Shown: piece after piece, positions 14,763-21,672 of the stretch
How the letters are laid out: the number at the start of each line of letters is the position of its first letter
Position numbering within the stretch: the stretch's first letter is position 1
From: a virus
Strand: one strand, 5' to 3'
IMG/VR virus record: IMGVR_UViG_3300007519_000072
Coordinates: 1-25,548 of that record
DNA length: 25,548 nt
Made by a program: the position numbers and the translations under genes
The notes under the pieces: generated by a model
Told to the model about the DNA's origin: nothing
The model's database searches: none
The model's input: only the letters and a program-made list of their open reading frames with translations

Positions 14763-14824
14763 ACTCTCCTTACTTGGTCCCCTCAACCAAGTTCACCCCG
14801 GCTTATCACCGGGGTTTTTTTTTT
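14763..14824 (+). ncRNA. Predicted ~60-nt small RNA with anti-Shine-Dalgarno 5' end
   Basis: Bounded by a consensus promoter and a strong terminator, with no reading frame. The 5' end is ACTCTCCTTAC: it contains CTCTCCTT, the complement of the phage's AAGGAGAG ribosome binding sites, and CTCCTTA, the 3'-terminal sequence of E. coli 16S rRNA. Then comes a hairpin with 6-bp stem ACTTGG/CCAAGT (14772-14777 and 14787-14792) and a C-rich loop (TCCCCTCAA), then the terminator stem. Unpaired C-rich seeds of this kind are how RNAIII-like small RNAs block translation starts. Expression and targets are inferred. Confidence 0.65.
14795..14824 (+). terminator. Strong rho-independent terminator
   Basis: ACCCCGG/CCGGGGT, 7-bp stem with 7-base loop, followed by an unbroken run of ten T (14815-14824). 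It ends the replication operon and the small RNA, and prevents run-through into the convergent operon, whose last stop codon overlaps the T-run. Confidence 0.9.
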
Positions 14825-15173
14825 ACATTCTGCCAACCTTTTCTCTAAATTCAACAGGGACTTGATGAATGTTGCAAGGCAGTAAGTTCTGATCTTGTAT
14901 AGCAAAGTATGTAATCAATTGAGCATTGGTATTGCATGAACCCATGAGTGTTTGTCTTAACTGCAAGTCAGCTGTCGAGAGCATATAGTACAAAGTTTCT
15001 CTTATCTCACCTGCTACTATCTGGCCTAAGATTTTAACAAAGAAAGCAGTGTTGTCATTAACACCTTGAATCATCTTATAATCTCTGATGTTTTGTCTGT
15101 ACAAGCAGAACAGCTCGTTGACTTCATCGTACCGATTGATATAGGTTTGTGCTTGTTTGTGTATGCTAGCCAT
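14823..15173 (-). CDS. Hypothetical protein, 116 aa
   Basis: Not recognised. A soluble helical protein (HKQAQTYINRYDEVNELFCL, VKILGQIVAGEIRETLYYML). AAGGAG lies 7 bases before the ATG. Last gene of the amidotransferase/amidoligase operon, 10 bases after the amidotransferase stop; this position makes it a candidate partner of that system. Its stop overlaps the T-run of the facing terminator. Confidence 0.65.
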   Translation of the reverse strand: MASIHKQAQTYINRYDEVNELFCLYRQNIRDYKMIQGVNDNTAFFVKILGQIVAGEIRETLYYMLSTADLQLRQTLMGSCNTNAQLITYFAIQDQNLLPCNIHQVPVEFREKVGRM

Positions 15174-15183
15174 GTGTTTCTCC

Positions 15184-16206
15184 TTAGGTTATGTTGGCAA
15201 TAGACTTGAGTTTCTTCTCGTGCTGAAACCATAAGTCTATAATTTCTGCTGCTGCATCGGCTGGTGTATTGATTACATAATCAACCGAATCCAAGTACGA
15301 GAAGGTTTGGTCTTTCTGTATCTGAGCTACCTCGTATATGAACCTTGCTGCCATCTTAGGTTCATCTAAAGCCCAATCGAATGCACCTTCTTCTCCGCGT
15401 TCTTCAACGCGCTTGTAACAAGTCTTAATCAAATGCTTAAGCGCGTTCTTGCTGATAGGTCTGATGATACCAACCTTAACCTTTGCTGGCTCTACTTGAT
15501 ATTCGCTAGCAAGAGGCAGTGACAGATCAGTATCGTTAGTAACATCTAATGCATCCCATGCTTTCCATGTGGGTGATGTGCCATAGTACTTAGGATTCCA
15601 GACACGAGTTGATGTCTGAGGGTATTGGTATGCAGGTTCTTTGCCGTATCCAAACTTCCATGGAGTCCAGGCGTATGTATTGGAATACCATACATCGTTA
15701 TGAACAATACCAGCATCTTTGTTAATGATGACAACTGCACCCTGTTCATCCATGAATGCAAACTTATTGGATGCACCTATGCTATCTTCTATCAATGCTT
15801 GGAAGCCATGGTTGTGAATCATACTAGGGTCACGCGATAAGATAGGACGCAAATGCGTTTGAATAAACTGCCATGTGTCTGACATCTTTGGATCTATGTT
15901 ATAACCTTGGCGCAAGATACCATTGTGTGCCATCCACAAGCCGTGTATAACTTCATAAGGGTGACAGTTAGCTAAGTTAATCTCGCCATGTGTTTTCATA
16001 CGCAAGTGTATGATTGCTTCTTTGCCTGCTACTTCTTTGTTGTATAGAGCGTTGATTTCTGCAAGCGTGCCTACTGATTTAATTACTTCTACAGTAGCGC
16101 CATCCTTGACGATAGCTCCGAAACCATCTGAGTTGCTGTAATAAAAGTCTGCGATCTGCTCTGAAGAGAAGACGGTGTTTTTTGGATGATGAATGAGTAT
16201 GCACAT
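15184..16206 (-). CDS. Class II glutamine amidotransferase (Ntn hydrolase)
   Basis: 340 aa. Starts MCILIHH, so removal of Met1 leaves Cys2 as the N-terminal nucleophile. Other glutaminase marks: DGFGA (27-31), HLRMKTHG (67-74), ANCHPY (79-84), MAHNGIL (92-98, oxyanion loop) and SDT (109-111, glutamine binding). The domain would hydrolyse glutamine to release ammonia. The C-terminal half (about 200-340) is not a known synthetase domain and may bind the partner. AAGGAG precedes the ATG, and the amidoligase gene ends 13 bases upstream, so the two are co-translated and likely act together. Domain sure; substrate unknown. Confidence 0.85.
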   Translation of the reverse strand: MCILIHHPKNTVFSSEQIADFYYSNSDGFGAIVKDGATVEVIKSVGTLAEINALYNKEVAGKEAIIHLRMKTHGEINLANCHPYEVIHGLWMAHNGILRQGYNIDPKMSDTWQFIQTHLRPILSRDPSMIHNHGFQALIEDSIGASNKFAFMDEQGAVVIINKDAGIVHNDVWYSNTYAWTPWKFGYGKEPAYQYPQTSTRVWNPKYYGTSPTWKAWDALDVTNDTDLSLPLASEYQVEPAKVKVGIIRPISKNALKHLIKTCYKRVEERGEEGAFDWALDEPKMAARFIYEVAQIQKDQTFSYLDSVDYVINTPADAAAEIIDLWFQHEKKLKSIANIT

Positions 16207-16219
16207 TGATAGCTCCTTA

Positions 16220-17707
16220 TTAAGCTGCTAAGTTTTCTAGGTCTGTTGTGTCAGAATTGACGGCACTGATTGATAAATATTTTCTTAAGTATTTTGTATC
16301 TTCTAAGTTGTCTGGCAAAGCTATGAACGCCTTGAACCCTTCGCTATTAAAGTCTTTGATAGATACATTGCCCGGCGTACAAAAATCTAACAGTGCGTTT
16401 ACAAATTGCAACGCAGCCGCTATTGATTCGTACCTAAGAGACCCTCTGAATACTCTGAACTCTATTGTGTTTCTACTTGTGATGTTGACCACGTCATAAC
16501 GACTTTCACTTCCTTTGTTATAAGGTGACATCTTGCCCATAGATGGATGTACTTGGCTGTAACCATTGCTATATCTACGAGCGATCTTTTTGATAAGCAC
16601 TTCATTCTCTCGGTTGTGCATAAAAGATTGGATGCGAAAGATTTGAGTTTGACTTAAACATTCTCTGTCTACGTGTACATGAAAGCCGCATGACCCACTT
16701 TCATGTGAGCGCATACCCTGCTTAGCTGCATCGTTAGTTAAGAAAGCTTTAAACTTTTCAAGGTGAACATCCAATCCTGCTGGTTGTGTCACAATCTCAA
16801 AGCCATTTTGTACTGAGCCATCTCTCTCGAAGTAGCAGTACTCACCAGATTCTAAACTAGGATTTAATATTTCATGTATCCGACCAGCAGCTTTTGCTTT
16901 CTGTGTGTTAGTTGTACTGCCTTTAAGTTCTACCTCTAACTCGCAACCAAACAAACGTTTGTGAGACTTAAACCAAGGCGACAGTATCTTGTTGAAGCCG
17001 TGGCGCTTACTCCTGTGGTAGTCACCTATCAGTCCTTGATACGGGTTGTAATCAAGAGACTCATACCGTCCACGCATATCTGAATAAACCATTGCTGGGT
17101 TGCGTACATCAGTAGACATAGGCCCTTGATTTGTATAAATCGTCACGTGATTAGCGAGCGATATAAAGTAATCGTTTGATCTTACCCATAGGTCAGACCC
17201 ATTCATCCTTTCAGCGCAATCGGCACATACATGATGTATGCGATGATAGTTTTCACTATCTCTGTAGTGACCACTGTCTACACCCCAATGCCCACAATCC
17301 ATTTCCATTACGTTGTAAGAACTTAAAGCTGCAGTAATAAAGTTCTTGTCATTTACAAAAGCTTCTGCATGTTTATTGGCAGTATGAACTGCATGATCGC
17401 TAGTGATTGTGCTCCTGTGAGTTGAAACTAAATCGATCATAAACAAAGCTTTCATTGCACCCTTTGGTGAATTAGACTGTAATGATTCGACTTCGATTCT
17501 CAAACAAGAAATGAATTGATTTAACTTGTTTTGATCTAATGTGTACTTAACTGCAAACAATTCAACCAAGTACTGGTTTTTGCTGGCTGTTCTGCCACCA
17601 GCTTGAGACATAGCTTTGACAAGTTTCTTGGCACTCTCTTTAATGTATGCCAAGTTGTGAAGGGAAAGATTGTTTATGTTGCTTCTGAGTTCATCGAATG
17701 TATGCAT
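16220..17707 (-). CDS. Amidoligase-type ATP-dependent COOH-NH2 ligase
   Basis: 495 aa. The C-terminal half carries the motifs of the phage amidoligase family (glutamine-synthetase-like fold): GCELEVEL (254-261), ERDGSV..GFEIVTQP (294-309), SCGFHVHVDR (339-348), YDVVNI (404-409) and TIEFRVFRGSL (414-424). The acidic and His residues would bind Mg-ATP and the carboxylate. The N-terminal half is family-specific, with MDCGHWG and HVCADC (Cys138, Cys161, Cys164 plus His), a probable zinc site. It would join a carboxyl group to an amine, with ammonia perhaps supplied by the downstream amidotransferase. TAGGAG precedes the ATG. Family likely; target unknown. Confidence 0.8.
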   Translation of the reverse strand: MHTFDELRSNINNLSLHNLAYIKESAKKLVKAMSQAGGRTASKNQYLVELFAVKYTLDQNKLNQFISCLRIEVESLQSNSPKGAMKALFMIDLVSTHRSTITSDHAVHTANKHAEAFVNDKNFITAALSSYNVMEMDCGHWGVDSGHYRDSENYHRIHHVCADCAERMNGSDLWVRSNDYFISLANHVTIYTNQGPMSTDVRNPAMVYSDMRGRYESLDYNPYQGLIGDYHRSKRHGFNKILSPWFKSHKRLFGCELEVELKGSTTNTQKAKAAGRIHEILNPSLESGEYCYFERDGSVQNGFEIVTQPAGLDVHLEKFKAFLTNDAAKQGMRSHESGSCGFHVHVDRECLSQTQIFRIQSFMHNRENEVLIKKIARRYSNGYSQVHPSMGKMSPYNKGSESRYDVVNITSRNTIEFRVFRGSLRYESIAAALQFVNALLDFCTPGNVSIKDFNSEGFKAFIALPDNLEDTKYLRKYLSISAVNSDTTDLENLAA

Positions 17708-17717
17708 GTTATATCTC

Positions 17718-18038
17718 CTATGGTAGGTTTGGTTTAGCTAAAGAGCCAATGCTTGAACGCTGTATGAAATCTCTTAATATCTTTTGCTGTCTTGGAGATA
17801 AGTTATCCCAAAAGTTGGTGACTGAAATTTCCTGATCCCAAATGATGCTGTCTGTAGAGTCATTACGAATCCAATCTAAATAACATTCCTCGTTATCGCA
17901 ATCAGAATCTTCTTCATCTACATTCGTCAGACCAACTGTTAAGCCCATACGATTTAATAAACTTACAAACGTTGATTGGTACGTCTGCTCTGAATTTATT
18001 TGACTCAAGATATAGCTTTCGACTGTGAGTAGTGCCAT
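17718..18038 (-). CDS. Acidic hypothetical protein, 106 aa
   Basis: Start taken at ATG 18038, with GGAG six bases upstream, rather than the earlier ATG at 18050. Strongly acidic centre (DEEDSDCDNEECYLDWI) and a helical C-terminus with LSPRQQKILRDFIQR. It lies 10 bases before the amidoligase start and after the G-run hairpin, so it heads the sub-operon of the amide-forming genes. An acidic carrier or substrate role is conceivable but unproven. Confidence 0.65.
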   Translation of the reverse strand: MALLTVESYILSQINSEQTYQSTFVSLLNRMGLTVGLTNVDEEDSDCDNEECYLDWIRNDSTDSIIWDQEISVTNFWDNLSPRQQKILRDFIQRSSIGSLAKPNLP

Positions 18039-18070
18039 GTCAATCTCCATAAAGGTTTAAAAAAGTAAAT

Positions 18071-18112
18071 GGTATCGACCCCCTACGAAGTAGAAGGGGG
18101 GGGGCGATAACC
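18071..18112 (-). other. G-run hairpin between operon halves
   Basis: On the minus strand GGTTATCG-C9-TT-CTAC-TTC-GTAG-GGGG-TCGATACC folds into one long stem with small bulges; a TTTTTT run follows about 10 bases later. It separates the small genes upstream from the amidoligase sub-operon. It could be a partial terminator, a processing site or an mRNA stabiliser. Confidence 0.5.
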
Positions 18113-18136
18113 AAGAGAGGTGTTAGTTGCTGGGGT

Positions 18137-18406
18137 TTAAAAAGAAGAGATGTGTTTAATGACTACACAACAGTTGTTATGCAATCCAGAAGCTTCACAT
18201 TGAGTAAAGAATGTTCCTTCTAATTCTTCAAAGCTAAAGACTGCATCTTTGCTATAGACTTTATCCCACCATAGATTTAACTCATGTACTTCCCAACCCT
18301 CCAGTCCTGAGAAGTCATTGTTTACAATCGCGGAAAGATACTGCTTGCCTAGAGAATATTTAATAATTGTTGTGTCAGTGCCAAGACTTGTGTGTAAGCT
18401 CATCAT
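18137..18406 (-). CDS. Hypothetical protein, 88-89 aa
   Basis: Not recognised. Overlaps the upstream stop (ATGATGA); either of two adjacent ATGs can start it. Mixed alpha/beta with LEGWEVHELNLWWDKVY, acidic FSFEELEGTFF and a C-terminal Cys pair (HNNCCVVIKHI). No membrane segment. Function unknown. Confidence 0.6.
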   Translation of the reverse strand: MMSLHTSLGTDTTIIKYSLGKQYLSAIVNNDFSGLEGWEVHELNLWWDKVYSKDAVFSFEELEGTFFTQCEASGLHNNCCVVIKHISSF

Positions 18407-18795
18407 GGCTTGACCTCTTCAATCGAGTACTCTTGCAGTTTATACTTAGGAATCTTTTGAGTTGTTGCTACAGATTCTTTAGCTGCTGCGTAAGCCTCTT
18501 TAACATTGACACCCTTAGCCTTTACCGTTACTACATTGGGTGCGAGGATCGCTAAGGTTACGTTGTAAGTTTTGATAACCTTCGACTGTGCAAAGCTGGT
18601 CTTCAGTCGATCTTTTGTTTCATCTATCAGCATGGCTACAACTTCAATAGGTAGATGCTTGGAATGTTCTTTCACGGCCACAACATCCAGCACATCTAGC
18701 TTCTTCCACATAATGCTTTGTATATCTTGATAGTCCATTGTCCTATCGTATGCATCTAAGAACATATCTAGTGCAAACTTTTGATACTTATCCAT
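18403..18795 (-). CDS. Hypothetical two-part protein, 130 aa
   Basis: Two adjacent ATGs follow AAGGAGAGTG; 18795 has the better 7-base spacing. The N-terminal helical part (YQKFALDMFLDAYDRTMDYQ) is followed by a compact beta-alpha-beta unit (KTYNVTLAILAPNVVTVKAK, then EAYAAAKESV) like small phage domains of the DpnD/PcfM type. Its ribosome binding site AAGGAGAGTG pairs over ten bases with the small RNA at 14763-14824 (if that RNA starts at 14762), the best target in the window. Function unknown. Confidence 0.65.
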   Translation of the reverse strand: MDKYQKFALDMFLDAYDRTMDYQDIQSIMWKKLDVLDVVAVKEHSKHLPIEVVAMLIDETKDRLKTSFAQSKVIKTYNVTLAILAPNVVTVKAKGVNVKEAYAAAKESVATTQKIPKYKLQEYSIEEVKP

Positions 18796-18814
18796 CATCA
18801 CTCTCCTTGTCTGT

Positions 18815-19279
18815 CTATCCTATTGTTTTTAGGATGCCTCTTGCTCTTTGAACTGCATCTATGTTGTACATTTGCATCGCTAAATAATGTTGATGCGCTT
18901 CTTGTATTGACAGATGCACTATGTTTAACGCTAAGCTTTCTAAATCAAACTCATTACCCTCCCATATGTATTCGTGATCTAATGCCTCGCGTGTGCCAGA
19001 AGTATTGATTGTTGTGCTACGATCAGCCAAGTAATATCTAGTGCCAACTGTTAGCGGGTACATTACGGGATTTGTAAAGGTGCCGCTACCTATCATGACT
19101 CGCTTCTTATGTACTCCTTCTGGCACTTCGCCTACTGCCATGATTGTCACCTCGCTGGAAGCTAAGAGTTGCCAAGGCTTGCCACGTTCCCATTTGCCTT
19201 CTCCATAATTCCAGTACCAGATAGGTAGCGATGTGTCTTCTATGTACTGTTTAATTAGATCTGCGTTGCGATGTCTCAT
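18815..19279 (-). CDS. Trp-rich small phage protein, paralogue A (154 aa)
   Basis: Start at ATG 19279 behind GGAGGAATAAC, a strong site. Opens RNADLIKQYIEDTSLPIWYW and WERGKPWQLL, the same layout (x-A-x-LI-K-x-W/Y...W...P-x-W) as the next two genes upstream, then GTRYYLADRST, matching GTKYRIKP. A longer C-terminal part contains IWEGNEFDLESLALNIV. Proteins with this motif are frequent in phage accessory regions and have no known activity. Confidence 0.65.
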   Translation of the reverse strand: MRHRNADLIKQYIEDTSLPIWYWNYGEGKWERGKPWQLLASSEVTIMAVGEVPEGVHKKRVMIGSGTFTNPVMYPLTVGTRYYLADRSTTINTSGTREALDHEYIWEGNEFDLESLALNIVHLSIQEAHQHYLAMQMYNIDAVQRARGILKTIG

Positions 19280-19337
19280 GTTATTCCTCCGATAAACCAA
19301 TGCGTTGATAAAGCTTTCCGGCAAACGCTATCTCTGC

Positions 19338-19553
19338 CTAGTCGTCTGTCATATATAAATCACAAAGGTGCCATGCTTTTTTCTTTTTGTATACCCAAAT
19401 ATACTTAGACCCGTTTGGTGTTTGCCGATACTCTTCATCGGGATACCAGCATGGGTACTCAATATCTAACCATGCTTCATCAGGTTGAGATCGTACCTGT
19501 ATGTCTGCACCGTTAAGCCATGCTTGCATTAAGAATATGTTCTTGCGTCTCAT
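19338..19553 (-). CDS. Trp-rich small phage protein, paralogue B (71 aa)
   Basis: NIFLMQAWLNGADIQVRSQP, EAWLDIEYPCWYPDEEYRQ and KYIWVYKKKKAWHLCDLY align block by block with the neighbour at 19550-19846 (AELIKEWADGAEIQFYFEN, EVWRYVESPQWHKGTKYRI, KYIFAYQDQDAWRTTVQYY). Its ATG overlaps that gene's stop by 4 bases, with AAGGAG upstream. A tandem duplication is the simplest origin. Function unknown. Confidence 0.7.
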   Translation of the reverse strand: MRRKNIFLMQAWLNGADIQVRSQPDEAWLDIEYPCWYPDEEYRQTPNGSKYIWVYKKKKAWHLCDLYMTDD

Positions 19554-19846
19554 AATAAAAACTCCTTGGTTGAACTGAGGATTGCTTCCCAGTTATGCTC
19601 GTTAGTAAATAATTTTTTTGCTTCTTCAATCGAGTAGTACTGTACAGTTGTGCGCCAAGCATCCTGATCTTGGTATGCGAAGATGTATTTATGAACAGTT
19701 CGCAATGGCTTGATCCGATACTTTGTGCCTTTGTGCCATTGGGGAGACTCAACGTAACGCCAAACTTCTTCGTTTTCAAAATAAAACTGAATTTCAGCAC
19801 CGTCTGCCCATTCCTTAATCAATTCTGCGTGTTTGTGCGGTGTCAT
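19550..19846 (-). CDS. Trp-rich small phage protein, paralogue C (98 aa)
   Basis: Best preserved member of the tandem set: HAELIKEWADGAEIQ, VWRYVESPQWHKGTKYRIKP, YIFAYQDQDAW, then a helical C-terminus (IEEAKKLFTNEHNWEAIL) that paralogue B lacks. The ATG abuts the TAA of the broken gene upstream (TAA-ATG), so its translation may depend on reading through that gene; no clear own ribosome binding site is seen apart from a GGAG 10 bases upstream. Confidence 0.7.
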   Translation of the reverse strand: MTPHKHAELIKEWADGAEIQFYFENEEVWRYVESPQWHKGTKYRIKPLRTVHKYIFAYQDQDAWRTTVQYYSIEEAKKLFTNEHNWEAILSSTKEFLL

Positions 19847-20035
19847 TTAGTTCTCCGTGTAGTCGATGGATGTGTTGATTCTTTTCATAACTTCTTGAGT
19901 GATTTGGATGATCCTTCTTGGTGTCTTAGCAAGGCTAAGTATGTGTTTTATCTGGGATTCACTAAGGTATACAAATGCTTTCTCTTTGCACTCAACTGTT
20001 GCTTGTGCTTTGTCAATGCTTTCTTACTGGTACAT
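19847..20035 (-). pseudogene. Small gene interrupted by TAA at codon 4
   Basis: A strong AAGGAG six bases before ATG 20035 gives MYQ and then TAA (20024-20026). The same frame then stays open for 58 codons of protein-like helical sequence (SIDKAQATVECKEKAFVYLS, SQIKHILSLAKTPRRIIQIT) and stops exactly where the next gene starts. The ribosome binding site, open frame and precise junction indicate a once-intact 62-residue gene with a nonsense change (for example CAA or GAA to TAA), a sequencing error, or readthrough. No downstream in-frame start is well placed. Confidence 0.55.
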
Positions 20036-20130
20036 ATAAATCTCCTTGAATGTAAAGCCGAAAACTCTATGGCACAAACCACGGAAAGATATTCCATGCC
20101 TATGAGTCGTTGATGAGAGATGTGTCACGA

Positions 20131-20165
20131 GTGTGGGTTACAGTACATATCTCTGTAACCCACAC
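20131..20165. other. Perfect 13-bp hairpin in a gene-free gap
   Basis: GTGTGGGTTACAG and CTGTAACCCACAC flank a 9-base loop. There is no T-run on either side, so it is not a classic terminator; it lies just after the stop of the 20176-20358 gene and may stop, slow or process leftward transcripts. The rest of the 20036-20175 gap shows no supported gene. Confidence 0.55.
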
Positions 20166-20175
20166 CCATGTGTAT

Positions 20176-20358
20176 TTAGAAACCAACTGCTTGACCTATA
20201 AACATCATTCCTACCAGAACGCAGATGAAGATAGCTGCACCCAGATATGCAACTGGCGGGATCTTATCCTTAACAGGTTTGTAATGCTTAAGCTCGCGCT
20301 GGGTCTGACTTGACCAGTTAGGTGAGCTGAAGTCGATGTGCTTGAACCAGTTACTCAT
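20176..20358 (-). CDS. Small C-tail membrane protein, 60 aa
   Basis: Polar N-terminal half (SNWFKHIDFSSPNWSSQTQ, KHYKPVKDK) and a single hydrophobic helix at residues 34-60 (PPVAYLGAAIFICVLVGMMF), ending GQAVGF. The lysines before the helix suggest an N-in orientation. AGGAG precedes the ATG. It could be a holin-like or exclusion protein; nothing decides. Function unknown. Confidence 0.65.
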   Translation of the reverse strand: MSNWFKHIDFSSPNWSSQTQRELKHYKPVKDKIPPVAYLGAAIFICVLVGMMFIGQAVGF

Positions 20359-20429
20359 GTGAATCTCCTAGATAAAAAACAATTGATTGAAATGTTGAAT
20401 GCCAAAAACCCTTGGCACCCAACGACGTA

Positions 20430-20786
20430 TTACTTGTTAGTAAAGTATCTACGTATAAGAGAAGAAGCATCAAGAGCTTCAGAAGTCTTAGATGTACGAA
20501 GAGTATCCAAGACTTCTAACATGCGATTGGCAGTCTCTAGTTCGGATACAGTCATACGTGCAACAACACGCCCACCACGAACACGTAAGAGTTCTTTGTC
20601 TTTCTTGGATGCAGGAGCAGTACGGATGATAAAAGACGCTTCCCATGATGTATCAGGCATAGCAGAATTGATGATGTTGCGATCAATCATGGTTTGAATA
20701 CGGTAACGTTGCTTGTCGCTAATTGGCTTGGAGTCATCTGATTTGACTGTGTTTACATTGTCGAAGTTGATGTCGAGTGTTGTCAT
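20430..20786 (-). CDS. Hypothetical protein, 118 aa, first gene of the leftward operon
   Basis: Start at ATG 20786 with AAAGG upstream; the longer open frame to 20996 runs through the G-run hairpin and is not credible. Contains a KPISDKQRYRIQTMIDRNI helix (a short motif frequent in phage proteins), TSWEASFIIRTAP, a basic RVRGGRVVARM segment and a C-terminal helix. Looks like a small nucleic-acid-associated protein, but no domain is recognised. Heads the operon leading to the amidoligase. Confidence 0.6.
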   Translation of the reverse strand: MTTLDINFDNVNTVKSDDSKPISDKQRYRIQTMIDRNIINSAMPDTSWEASFIIRTAPASKKDKELLRVRGGRVVARMTVSELETANRMLEVLDTLRTSKTSEALDASSLIRRYFTNK

Positions 20787-20812
20787 GACGTATACCTTTG
20801 AGACGTAGTTGG

Positions 20813-20871
20813 CTGTTAAACAAAATTGATAACAGAAGGGGGTAACCCCCCTCAAAGCGAAGCGGGGGGTT
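20813..20871 (-). other. Two hairpins upstream of the leftward operon
   Basis: AACCCCCC/GGGGGGTT (20844-20851 and 20864-20871, loop containing CAAAGCGAAG) and CTGTTA/TAACAG (20813-20818 and 20830-20835). They lie in the leader of the 20430-20786 gene. The first resembles the G-run hairpin at 18071-18112 (C-run stem with CTTCG in the loop on the minus strand). Confidence 0.5.
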
Positions 20872-20879
20872 GCACCCGA

Positions 20880-21578
20880 ACCGAAGGTGAAGGTAGAAAG
20901 AAATAGGGTTAGAAATGGGGGGGAGTTAGCTAGAGAAAAGGTAATGAAATCAAGGTTGACATTGCCATAGCACACAGACACCTCAGTTCTGCACACAATC
21001 GATTTAAATCATCGCCCCTATACCCAAGTGACACCTTGCATCGTTCGTTCAACTGAGAGGCTGTAATCAAGTCTATGGATTAGTCATGGTTATGCAGAGA
21101 GATAGATGGGATTGAGGATGAAGAGCCAGAAACATGGAGGCAGCACAGGAAACAATGATGTACATACAGGGAAAGGGTACCCCCATAGGGACCATCGAAG
21201 CTGGATAGGGGGGGGGTGGTACTAACAGTATCCCCTACACACACGCACCAATCACTTTTAAAACCCTTTAACCCCTAATCCTAAACATCTGCACACCTTT
21301 ACACTGCTATCTAAGTCATCGAACACTCGGAGCCGGAATTTGTGTGGCAGCGAATAGCTTATCTTGTGTGTAGCATGTGGTGATACTGGGGCTGCCGTAT
21401 GTTTTTTGTGTATGGACGTGGTGGGGTATGGACCCATCTGCAATATATGGGGGGGGTCCTGTTTAGTATCTGTCTAAATTTTTCTAACATGCGTGATAAT
21501 ATGTGTGTAATCTCGCCGTTAATGCCCGTATTTAGCTAGAGGATGGGCGCCTAGCTGCGGTGAGAGATACTTAAACAT
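20880..21578. other. Gene-free region before the packaging genes
   Basis: About 700 bases with no supported gene on either strand; short frames lack ribosome binding sites. It holds runs of 7-9 G (20917-20923, 21208-21216, 21449-21456), C-rich patches, and a weak extended -10-like GTGATAAT at 21493-21500 that may serve the tRNA and packaging genes. The leftward operon's promoter should lie here, but no clear -35/-10 pair was found. Its place next to the terminase genes makes it a candidate cos/pac or genome-end region. Confidence 0.45.
21177..21222. other. G9-containing imperfect hairpin
   Basis: GTACCCCC (21177-21184) can pair with GGGGTGGTAC (21213-21222) with one bulge, enclosing a 28-base region that contains the rest of a run of nine G. 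Third member of the G-run hairpin set in this phage. Confidence 0.4.
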
Positions 21579-21653
21579 GGCGGGGTGGCGCAGTAGTAGC
21601 GCATCGGACTCATAATCCGGGGGTCGGGGGTGCAATTCCTTCTCCCGCAACCA
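21579..21653 (+). tRNA. tRNA with CAU anticodon, initiator-like
   Basis: A complete cloverleaf with encoded CCA: acceptor pairs 2-71 to 7-66, D stem GCGC/GCGC, anticodon stem TCGGA/TCCGG with loop CTCATAA (CAU at 21611-21613), T stem GGGGG/CCTTC. Position 1 is unpaired with A72 (G-A), the hallmark of bacterial initiator tRNA, and the body resembles fMet tRNA. Oddities: a 7-base D loop lacking GG, T-loop TGCAATT instead of TTC, and only two of the three initiator G-C pairs. Could be initiator Met, elongator Met or Ile (lysidine); decay is possible. Confidence 0.8.
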
Positions 21654-21672
21654 CAAAACCTTGGCACAAAAT

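Noticed and set aside
14757-14772. CTCTCCTT as the ribosome binding site of a minus-strand gene
   Set aside because: On the minus strand the downstream sequence has no usable start: GTG leads to TAA after two codons and no ATG is near.
5633-20035. Reassignment of TAA as a sense codon, suggested by two in-frame TAA codons
   Set aside because: Many intact genes here end in TAA, and both interrupted frames are better explained by decay or point mutation.
20050-20100. Alternative 51-codon frame (ATG near 20090, minus strand) through the TAA-interrupted gene
   Set aside because: No ribosome binding site; the other frame has an optimal site and ends exactly at the next gene.
20787-20996. N-terminal extension of the 118-aa gene to a start at 20996
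   Set aside because: It would translate the G-run hairpins into unlikely sequence; the ATG at 20786 has an upstream AAAGG.
21258-21443. 61-codon minus-strand frame in the gene-free block
   Set aside because: No ribosome binding site and no protein-like features; looks like a chance frame.
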